Positions 1 to 5,813 of a DNA stretch of 10,881 nt are shown piece by piece. Under the pieces are notes generated by a model that did no database searches, was not told the origin of the DNA, and was given only the letters and a program-made list of their open reading frames with translations. Position 1 is the first letter of the stretch, and every line of letters starts with the position of its first letter. The DNA comes from Methanobacteriota archaeon (GTDB lineage: Archaea > Thermoplasmatota > DTKX01 > GCA-020343715). The translations under genes were made by a program, and so were the position numbers. The stretch is taken from assembly GCA_030597775.1 (NCBI GenBank), contig JAUVRF010000024.1:1-10881 (forward strand). The letters run 5' to 3'.

Positions 1-31
1 CCCGAAGGCTGGAGGGCATTGACGGTTTAGA

Positions 32-60
32 GGGGGTTGGGGGGTCCGGGGGCTCGGGGG
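32..60 (+). other. G-quadruplex motif downstream of the carboxypeptidase gene
   Basis: Four guanine runs of 5, 6, 5 and 5 (32-36, 39-44, 48-52, 56-60) are separated by loops of 2, 3 and 3 bases (TT, TCC, CTC). This meets the usual G3+N1-7 rule with long runs and short loops. It starts 5 bp past the TGA of the minus-strand carboxypeptidase gene. The G-rich strand is that gene's template, so its transcript is C-rich here. The motif is seen directly; that it folds, or affects transcription termination, is inference. No T-rich archaeal terminator was seen in the 65 bp available. Confidence 0.7.
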
Positions 61-65
61 TCCGC

Positions 66-1517
66 TCAGGCCCCGGGCGCTGGCCTCAGGAGCGACATCA
101 CCTTGCGATAGGCCCAGCCCGGTCTCCACCGGTCCTTCCGGTAGGCCCAGTAGAGGAGTGCGGCACCCAGGGCGATGAGCAGGATGATGAGACCGACGCC
201 CCAACCGCCCGAGCCTCCTGCGAAGGAGGAGGTGACGGTGTACTCGTGGTTCCCCAGGACCAACTCGTCCGATGTGGCGTTCTCCTGCAGGAGCTTGGGG
301 TACGTCACCGTGGTCCTCAGGATGTAATCGCCCTCGTCCAGGACGAGGTGCACGCTGGCCCCGGTGGTGTTCCCCGCAGGCACGTCCACCACGGTGGACC
401 AGTTGCCCACCAGTGAACCGCCCCAGTATACCTCCACGGGCAGCGTGGTGTTGTTGGCGGGGGAGAGGGTCGGGCTTTCCAGGGTGACGTTGACCTTCAA
501 GCCACCCGAGGGGTCCGCCGAGTAGGTGAGCCCGTGGGCGTCCAGCTTGGCCCGCATCATCGGGGCCACCGTCAGCATCTCCATGAGGAGGTCCAGCTCG
601 TCGCCCAGCCGGACCGCGATGTCCTCCCTCGCGGAGATCTGACGGGTCTGCTGGTCGTCCACCTCGTAGGTGAAGCTGGCGGCTCCCAGGGCCCCGTACC
701 CGTAGTCCTTGGCCGTGCCCGCCGCGACGTACAGGACCGTCGAGGCCTGTCCGTACTGGACGCCGTAGGCCTCGCTCATCTCCCGGAGCGCCTCGTACAT
801 CGCCTGGTCCGGGGGCGGCTCTTCGGAATAGCTCCATGGATGGATCAGGCGGACTATGCCCGTGTGCATGGTGATGTACAGGTCCAGGTCCTTGTCCTCC
901 ATGAAGGCCACGTTGGCGGCCACCTCGGGCTCCACGGCGGGGGCGTCCCCGTGGCTTCCCGAGGGCACGAACTCGAAGGGGTAGTGGCGGTTGAGGTCGA
1001 TGCCGTTGAAGTTGGACCGGGAGTCCCTGGCGTTCCCGTCGGGATTGAGCATGGGGGTTATCCACACGATGCTCTGGCGCAGGATCTGCTGCACCACGGG
1101 GTCGTCCGTCCCCTCGAGCAGCTTGTGGATGAGCAGTATGCACAGCTCTCCACCCAGGTACTCGTTGCCGTGGTGCTCGCCGTCGATGTACACACGGGCC
1201 TTTCCCTCGGCTGGATACGATGGGTCGGTGATGCGCATCGTCCAGAGCTCACGACCCCGCACGCTGGTGCCGATGGAGGTCATGGACGCGTAGGCCGGGT
1301 GGTCCGAGGCGAGCTGCTGAAGCTCCGTCGTCAGGTCCGCATGGTGATGGTAGATGTGGTCGTCGAACCACCGGTCGGGCCGGTCGATGTCTGGCGACGG
1401 CAGGGCGGCGGCGAGGGGGAGGGTCAGCAGCAGGGCCGTGACGATCATGGCCATGATGTGGCCCACTAGTCTGCCTCCACTATGGACTCCCGGACGCATC
1501 ATCATTGCCTGATGCAT
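66..1517 (-). CDS. Secreted, membrane-anchored M14 zinc carboxypeptidase
   Basis: Probable metallocarboxypeptidase that removes C-terminal residues from peptides outside the cell. Residues 1-39 look like a signal peptide (Arg8, Arg16, then a hydrophobic core at 22-38). The catalytic domain spans about 50-315 and has the M14 set: HxxE zinc ligands H116/E119, third ligand H218 in YITMHTG, N176-R177 in GIDLNRHY (substrate carboxylate binding), Y263 before AAGT (like carboxypeptidase A Tyr248), and general base E285 in FTYEV. A beta-rich domain at about 335-427 carries several NxS/T sequons. A membrane helix follows at 439-458, then a basic tail in which WAYRK occurs twice. The enzyme therefore faces outward on a stalk. 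ATG codons also occur at residues 5, 6, 7, 22 and 24; a TATA-like box argues for residue 5 (position 1505) as the true leaderless start. It is transcribed divergently from the propeller protein gene. The family is clear; substrate preference cannot be read. Confidence 0.93.
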   Translation of the reverse strand: MHQAMMMRPGVHSGGRLVGHIMAMIVTALLLTLPLAAALPSPDIDRPDRWFDDHIYHHHADLTTELQQLASDHPAYASMTSIGTSVRGRELWTMRITDPSYPAEGKARVYIDGEHHGNEYLGGELCILLIHKLLEGTDDPVVQQILRQSIVWITPMLNPDGNARDSRSNFNGIDLNRHYPFEFVPSGSHGDAPAVEPEVAANVAFMEDKDLDLYITMHTGIVRLIHPWSYSEEPPPDQAMYEALREMSEAYGVQYGQASTVLYVAAGTAKDYGYGALGAASFTYEVDDQQTRQISAREDIAVRLGDELDLLMEMLTVAPMMRAKLDAHGLTYSADPSGGLKVNVTLESPTLSPANNTTLPVEVYWGGSLVGNWSTVVDVPAGNTTGASVHLVLDEGDYILRTTVTYPKLLQENATSDELVLGNHEYTVTSSFAGGSGGWGVGLIILLIALGAALLYWAYRKDRWRPGWAYRKVMSLLRPAPGA

Positions 1518-1527
1518 GCGCTAACGG

Positions 1528-1536
1528 ATAAAATAT
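1528..1536 (-). promoter_or_regulatory. TATA-like box for the carboxypeptidase gene
   Basis: The minus strand reads ATATTTTAT here, an A/T island in GC-rich DNA. Its centre (about 1532) is only 15 bp from the longest-frame ATG (1517) but 27 bp from the ATG at 1505. The usual archaeal distance from TATA box to transcription start is about 25-27 bp, so transcription would begin at or near 1505 and give a leaderless message starting at residue 5 of the long frame. Box assignment is by eye. Confidence 0.5.
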
Positions 1537-1544
1537 GTCCCGTA

Positions 1545-1555
1545 AACCGACGGTT
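1545..1555. promoter_or_regulatory. Small inverted repeat upstream of the carboxypeptidase TATA box
   Basis: AACCG-A-CGGTT is a perfect 5-bp inverted repeat around one base, 9 bp upstream (on the minus strand) of the TATA-like box. An operator is possible from its position. Arms this short occur often by chance, so the assignment is weak. Confidence 0.15.
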
Positions 1556-1627
1556 CGATTACTTCGCTATTCCCGTACACTGGCTGTCATGAAGGGCGTT
1601 ACCGGGGGGGCTACATGTAATTGGTAA

Positions 1628-1636
1628 GTATTAATA
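1628..1636 (+). promoter_or_regulatory. Candidate TATA box for the propeller protein gene
   Basis: GTATTAATA is the most A/T-rich stretch in the 156-bp divergent region on the plus-strand side. Its centre lies about 42 bp before the ATG at 1674, which would give a leader of roughly 15 bases. No Shine-Dalgarno-like sequence is visible in that leader. The assignment rests only on composition and distance. Confidence 0.35.
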
Positions 1637-1673
1637 GGCAGGCGGGTCTGTAGATATCGGGATACCCACGGCT

Positions 1674-2696
1674 ATGACCCGCCCCCTCTCACGGACCCTT
1701 GCGATGATCGTTGTCGTCATGCTCGTATGGTCACCCCTTCTCCCTGCCCTCGGCGGAGGTACCTCCGATGGGGACGGCGTTGATCCTTCGGGGTCCGACC
1801 ATCCAACTGAAACTGGCTCGTTCATCTCCACCGACGGGGACGACGTGATCCCCTTGTACACCATCGTGGAGGGGCCCGACGAGACCTCCTCCTTCGGCAA
1901 CTCCATCGCGAACATGGAGGATGTTGACGGGGACGGCATCGATGACATCCTCGTGGGTTCCGGCTGGGACATCTACCTCGAGCGGGAGAAGTACGACCAA
2001 GACGATGATTTTGCGCCATACTATTCCCACGCATCGTTGCTGCCCGGCAGGACCGACCACGATTACCGATCGGACCAGATAGAGATCGTCGCCAACCAGT
2101 CCGACGGTTGGCAATATCGGACCTCGCGCTGGCTCGGTGACGTGAACGGCGACGGGTACACCGACATGGTCAACTCCTTCAACGACTACCTCGACTGGGG
2201 CGGTACGAGGCTGCCCGCCCCGTATCCTGGCTACGGGAACGTGCTGGAGGTGCGTTATGGTACCGAGGACGGCCTCCCCAACGCCCCGGACCTCTACCTC
2301 GATCTAGTGACCGACGACATCCCCGAGAACTCATGGATCTCCTTCCGGTTCGGTGGGGTGGGCGATGTCAACGGGGACGGCTTCAACGACCTGTTCGTCT
2401 ACCGTGATGCAATCTACGTCTACGAGGAGAGCCCACCACCAGGGACCGGTGGCGGCCGGGCGAACGGGGACGGGGACGACCCCGACGAACCCACCGACCC
2501 CGAGCCCAGGCCTGACATCAACGAGACCTACATCCCGCCCGACTTCCAGCTCTTCTTCGGTTCCGAGGACGGGCTTCCGTCCACCCCCTCGTGGAACGGA
2601 ACTCCCTTCTTCAGGCAGGAGTGGGTGTCCATCCAGGATGTCAACTTCGCCGACTTCAACGGTGACGGCCACTCGGACATCGTCCTCACCAGCTAA
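1674..2696 (+). CDS. N-terminal fragment: signal peptide and FG-GAP motifs 1-4
   Basis: This 340-residue open part ends at the in-frame TAA. Residues 1-26 look like a signal peptide (Arg3, Arg7, then a hydrophobic run from 9 to 24 ending in PALGGG), which supports the ATG at 1674. Four calcium-loop motifs of type DxDGDGxxD/DxNGDGxxD lie at residues 83-91, 156-164, 231-239 and 327-335. Blade-end phrases YGTEDGLP (195) and FGSEDGLP (295) recur as in FG-GAP/VCBS proteins. A Pro/Asp/Gly-rich linker at about 251-288 is inserted in the third blade. On its own this piece would be a secreted half-propeller with no anchor, which is unlikely to be a designed product. It is divergent from the carboxypeptidase gene. 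Confidence 0.85.
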   Translation: MTRPLSRTLAMIVVVMLVWSPLLPALGGGTSDGDGVDPSGSDHPTETGSFISTDGDDVIPLYTIVEGPDETSSFGNSIANMEDVDGDGIDDILVGSGWDIYLEREKYDQDDDFAPYYSHASLLPGRTDHDYRSDQIEIVANQSDGWQYRTSRWLGDVNGDGYTDMVNSFNDYLDWGGTRLPAPYPGYGNVLEVRYGTEDGLPNAPDLYLDLVTDDIPENSWISFRFGGVGDVNGDGFNDLFVYRDAIYVYEESPPPGTGGGRANGDGDDPDEPTDPEPRPDINETYIPPDFQLFFGSEDGLPSTPSWNGTPFFRQEWVSIQDVNFADFNGDGHSDIVLTS

Positions 2697-3203
2697 ACCG
2701 CTCCCCACATCAGGGTCTACCACGGCTCCGAGGACGGAATGCCCCTCAGGCCGAACGTGGCCATCAGTTTCAACCAGCAGTGGTCCTACGGTTGGCGCAT
2801 CCATTCCCCCGTCGACCTCGACGGCGACGACTACGACGACATGGTCCTGGACGCCGGCCAGCCAGAGGGCCACACGGACTACACCCATGACATCTACACC
2901 TTCCCGGGGTCCGAGAACGGCACCCCCGACGAGCCCGACACCAACTACAAGATATCCAGCCACGAGAACGGCCGGGTGACCATGACCGATGTCAACGGTG
3001 ATGGGCTCGACGACGTGTTCCTCAGCAAGGTCGAGCAGCGGTCGGAGACCAACAAGGTGTCATTGATCCTCCAGTTGTACTTCAACACGGGGGAGGGCTT
3101 CAATCGAGAACCCTCCTGGCAACACAGGATCACATCCATCGATGGCGTCGCCTACAGCGGCAATTCCGACGGCGGCGACTTCGACGGCGACGGCTTCGGC
3201 GAC
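1920..3203 (+). repeat. Array of seven FG-GAP calcium-binding motifs (propeller)
   Basis: DxD/NGDGxxD-type loops are encoded at 1920-1946, 2139-2165, 2364-2390, 2652-2678, 2814-2840, 2988-3014 and 3177-3203. In joined numbering they begin at residues 83, 156, 231, 327, 381, 439 and 502, spaced 54-96 residues apart, close to the roughly 60-residue FG-GAP blade. Several are followed by G(S/T)EDG(L/M)P. Seven is the blade number of integrin-alpha propellers. The in-frame stop falls between motifs 4 and 5. Motif positions are seen; the seven-bladed fold is inferred. Confidence 0.85.
2694..2696 (+). other. In-frame TAA splitting the propeller gene
   Basis: Codon 341 is TAA between AGC (Ser340) and ACC (Thr342). 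It lies five residues after FG-GAP motif 4 and ahead of the strand encoding HIRVYHGSEDG. Single-base changes would restore CAA (Gln), AAA (Lys), GAA (Glu) or TAC/TAT (Tyr). The five other stops seen in the window are all TGA. TAA is not a known recoded codon in archaea (pyrrolysine uses TAG, selenocysteine TGA). Confidence 0.9.
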
Positions 3204-5738
3204 GTGGCCATCGGGGTCCCCGGTACCACCATCTACCGACCCGACGGGACCATCCAGGCATTGCCAGGACATGTGGTCATCGTCAACGGCGGCGGCATCA
3301 TGGACCTGCTGAGACCTCTCACCCTGCGCGACGGACCCGTCCTCTACGCGGCCTACCAGTCCTACAACTTCCGTGTCAACGTCAACCCCACGGGCCTCAC
3401 CGTCCTTCCGACCCTGGCCACGATCACCCTTGACCCCGACGGAGCCAACGTGGTGCTCGAGGCAGGCCTCCAACCGGGAGGCTCGTACATCGAGGAGAAG
3501 TCGGACCCGGAGGACCTGGTGGACCTCACCTCGGACCTCACCGACATCGTCCACGACATCGAGAACAACACCATCTGGGTGCACTTCCGGGTGATGTTCA
3601 ACTGGAACTGGCCCGACGAGGACCTGTGCGACGTGCTGGTGCAGACCCGACTGGGCGACGCGACAACCCCGTACACCTCCCGGGACCTGTTCTACGTCGA
3701 GAACGACCTGGACTTCATCGGGGACATGATCGCCTCGGGAGAGTTCCAGGGCGACCTCGAGGAGGACGACTGGGTGCGGGCCGGTGAGGAGGTCACCATC
3801 TCCGGTCCCGTCGTCGTCTACGAGGATACCGAGGACATCTATCCGCCCGACGGCGCCTTCGACGTGGTGGTCCAGGACAACGCGGGGCGCTTCTCGAAGG
3901 TCTCGCACGTGAGCGGCGCTGCGGTCAGCATCTCCCTCGCCGTCGAGGATGCCACCGACCCCCATGAGAACCTGACCCTCACCCTCCAGAACCTGCCCGG
4001 TCTAGCAACGCTGGTCTCCCAGCCCAGGTTCTCCCTGGGAGTGGACGGCGACCTGCCGACCTTCATCAACATCGTCCCTGGCCCAGACGACTGGCACAGC
4101 TCAGGGGATGTGCTGGTCTCCGCCACCGCCGATGATACGGACACCGCGGGCGTCTCCGCCGTCACCATGGAGTACTCCTACTCCACCAACGGGGGCCTGA
4201 CCTTCACCGGCTGGTCGAGGACCGGTCTCGAGACCACCTCGGACGGCCCCACGGTGGCCGGCCTTGTGCTCCTCCACATCCCCGACGGCGAGGATAACTA
4301 CATCCGCTGGAGGGCCACCGACCTGGTGGGCAACGGCCCGGCCATCTCGGCCAACCTGAGGATCAGGGTCGACACCATAAACGTCACCTACACCCAGGCC
4401 TTCCCCGACCCCAACGAATGGCAGACCGTCCTCTCAGTAGAGTGCGGCGTCACCATCCGTGACATGGACGGTGCGGGGATCGAGGTCGCGTCCATCCAGT
4501 ACCGGGTCTCGAACCAGAACCTCTCCGGTTACGGGGAATGGCTGGACTGGGACGAGGGTGTGATGACGGGCACCCAGGAGATCTCCGTCAGCCAGCTCGT
4601 CGACATGGCCGAAACCCCGTTCAACTACATCCAGTGGCGTGCCAAGGACATCGCGGGCAACGGCTACACCACCTCGCCACACTTCCGTGTGAAGATGGAT
4701 ACCCAGCCGATCTACTTCTGGGACTTCGCCCCCACGGACGGACCCTTTGGACACTCGGCGATAATGACCTTCATCAACGTCTCCGACGGGGACCTCGGCA
4801 GCGGCATCGCCATGGCCACCATCGAGTTCCGCGTGCTGACCGGAGATGGCGAGTGGACCGAGTGGGCCACCGTCGGGATGGCGGGCACGCTGCCCTTGGA
4901 CAGGTTCTCCCACGAGGTCGAGTTCCTCGACGGTGACGACAACCGCATCCAGTTCCGCGGTTGGGACGTTGCAGGCAACGGTCCCGGGCCGTCCGACGAG
5001 TTCGTGCTCGTGGTGGACACCACAGGGCCCGAGTTCGGCGAGATCGCCCCGGGTCCGGAGGAGAAGCAGGCCGGCCCCGACGTGACCGTCACGGTATCGC
5101 TCTGGGACCTCATCGTCGGACTGGACCCGACCACCATCGAGTACCGGTTCGCCACCGACGGCGACCTTCCCGAGGAATGGAGCCCCGTACCGGGTCTGAT
5201 GGGCGATGACGGCATCCACGGCGTTCAGGTCTCCATAACCTTCGCCCCCGGCAAGGACAACGCGGTCCAGTTCAGGGCCTCGGACCTCCTGGGCAACATG
5301 GCCGAGTCCGGGGTGGCGACCTTCTGGGTGAACAGGGCCCCGGTGGCCGCGATCCGGAACCCGGTGAGCACCGAGATCTACATGGAGAACGATCCCGTCG
5401 CCCTGAACGCCAACGGCAGCTCGGACGCGGACGGGGACGACCTGAACTACACCTGGTTCATGGAGGGTACCGACGTGCCCCTGGGATACGGCAAGGTCCT
5501 CACCACGACCCTGGTGCCCGGTGTGTACAACATCACCCTGGTGGTCCGCGACGACATGGACGCCGAGGACACCTCCTCTGTCCGGGTGACGGTGGAGGAG
5601 TACGTCCCGCCGACCACCAGCATCGCCGGTTCCTCGTGGTGGCTGCTGCTCATCCTCCTTGCGGTGATCGCGGTGGCCGTCGTGGTCTTCTACAAGAGGA
5701 ACCAGAACAGGCAATGGGATGAGTGGGAAGAGGTCTGA
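2739..5738 (+). CDS. C-terminal fragment: FG-GAP motifs 5-7, Ig-like repeats, PKD-like domain, membrane anchor
   Basis: This 999-codon piece from the first ATG after the stop has no signal peptide and begins in mid-blade, so the ATG is probably not a natural start. The frame is actually open from 2697. FG-GAP motifs lie at residues 26-34 (DLDGDDYDD, with Asp replacing the usual Gly), 84-92 and 147-155 (the last followed by VAIGVPG, a classic FG-GAP ending). A beta-rich region without a clear family follows at 190-435. Four repeats of about 105-110 residues span 436-866, then a PKD-like domain at 867-952 (SSDADGDDLNYTWFM core). A membrane helix at about 967-985 is followed by the tail YKRNQNRQWDEWEEV. 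Extracellular orientation fits the N-terminal signal encoded in the other fragment. It has no homolog that I recognise by name. Confidence 0.85.
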   Translation: MPLRPNVAISFNQQWSYGWRIHSPVDLDGDDYDDMVLDAGQPEGHTDYTHDIYTFPGSENGTPDEPDTNYKISSHENGRVTMTDVNGDGLDDVFLSKVEQRSETNKVSLILQLYFNTGEGFNREPSWQHRITSIDGVAYSGNSDGGDFDGDGFGDVAIGVPGTTIYRPDGTIQALPGHVVIVNGGGIMDLLRPLTLRDGPVLYAAYQSYNFRVNVNPTGLTVLPTLATITLDPDGANVVLEAGLQPGGSYIEEKSDPEDLVDLTSDLTDIVHDIENNTIWVHFRVMFNWNWPDEDLCDVLVQTRLGDATTPYTSRDLFYVENDLDFIGDMIASGEFQGDLEEDDWVRAGEEVTISGPVVVYEDTEDIYPPDGAFDVVVQDNAGRFSKVSHVSGAAVSISLAVEDATDPHENLTLTLQNLPGLATLVSQPRFSLGVDGDLPTFINIVPGPDDWHSSGDVLVSATADDTDTAGVSAVTMEYSYSTNGGLTFTGWSRTGLETTSDGPTVAGLVLLHIPDGEDNYIRWRATDLVGNGPAISANLRIRVDTINVTYTQAFPDPNEWQTVLSVECGVTIRDMDGAGIEVASIQYRVSNQNLSGYGEWLDWDEGVMTGTQEISVSQLVDMAETPFNYIQWRAKDIAGNGYTTSPHFRVKMDTQPIYFWDFAPTDGPFGHSAIMTFINVSDGDLGSGIAMATIEFRVLTGDGEWTEWATVGMAGTLPLDRFSHEVEFLDGDDNRIQFRGWDVAGNGPGPSDEFVLVVDTTGPEFGEIAPGPEEKQAGPDVTVTVSLWDLIVGLDPTTIEYRFATDGDLPEEWSPVPGLMGDDGIHGVQVSITFAPGKDNAVQFRASDLLGNMAESGVATFWVNRAPVAAIRNPVSTEIYMENDPVALNANGSSDADGDDLNYTWFMEGTDVPLGYGKVLTTTLVPGVYNITLVVRDDMDAEDTSSVRVTVEEYVPPTTSIAGSSWWLLLILLAVIAVAVVVFYKRNQNRQWDEWEEV
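4044..5336 (+). repeat. Four tandem Ig-like repeats with an (I/V)-x-(W/F)-R...GN signature
   Basis: Four protein repeats lie at about 4044-4376, 4377-4703, 4704-5021 and 5022-5336. Each ends with a matching strand: YIRWRATDLVGNG, YIQWRAKDIAGNG, RIQFRGWDVAGNG and AVQFRASDLLGNM. Each also has an earlier (M/I)(E/Q)Y(S/R) or IEFR/IEYRF strand. Three close with VDT or MDT. The layout matches bacterial and archaeal Ig-like surface repeats with a conserved D..GN turn. They have diverged well beyond simple DNA repeats, so they are old duplications that probably form a rigid stalk. The exact Pfam family is not assigned. Confidence 0.8.
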
Positions 5739-5785
5739 GCCCACCCCCTGACGATGTCCCGTTGGCATTCCCAAGGGCCGTATCA

Positions 5786-5800
5786 AACCGAAAGGATAAA
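5786..5800 (+). promoter_or_regulatory. Possible BRE/TATA-like element for the beta-helix protein gene
   Basis: AACCGAAAGGATAAA is a purine-rich BRE-like and A/T-rich stretch in the 75-bp gap. The centre of its GATAAA part is about 29 bp before the ATG at 5826 and about 17 bp before the ATG at 5814. By the distances seen at the other genes it would fit a leaderless start at 5826. It is a weak match to the TATA consensus, and co-transcription with the upstream gene is equally possible. Confidence 0.25.
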
Positions 5801-5813
5801 GGGCACCCACCAC

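Larger units (their letters stand above)
1674..5738 (+). pseudogene. Giant FG-GAP propeller/Ig-like/PKD surface protein gene with an in-frame stop
   Basis: The two pieces listed separately (1674-2696 and 2739-5738) share one frame, and the 42 bp between them is also open, encoding the FG-GAP-type segment TAPHIRVYHGSEDG. Joined, they give about 1354 residues: signal peptide (1-26), seven-motif FG-GAP propeller (about 60-545), a beta-rich region (about 545-790), four Ig-like repeats (791-1221), a PKD-like domain (1222-1307), a membrane helix (about 1322-1340) and a 15-residue tail. The only lesion is TAA at 2694-2696. No other stop or frameshift is seen and codon use is uniform, so this is a recent nonsense mutation, a base-call error or, less likely, readthrough. 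The parts suggest a calcium-binding adhesion or matrix protein on the outer face of the membrane; the ligand is unknown. It is labelled pseudogene only because of the stop. Confidence 0.75.

Noticed and set aside
534..1469. Plus-strand open frame of 311 codons opposite the carboxypeptidase
   Set aside because: The antisense translation is low complexity (Val, Gly, His) and has no motif, while the minus strand has every M14 catalytic residue.
2694..2696. Stop as a recoded amino acid (pyrrolysine or selenocysteine)
   Set aside because: The codon is TAA, whereas known archaeal recoding uses TAG (pyrrolysine) or TGA (selenocysteine). No recoding stem-loop was recognised by eye.
5754..5813. Upstream ATG at 5754 as the start of the beta-helix protein
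   Set aside because: It would add 20 polar residues (with HSQ, QTER, GTHH) ahead of a normal signal peptide, and TATA-like spacing fits 5814 or 5826 better.
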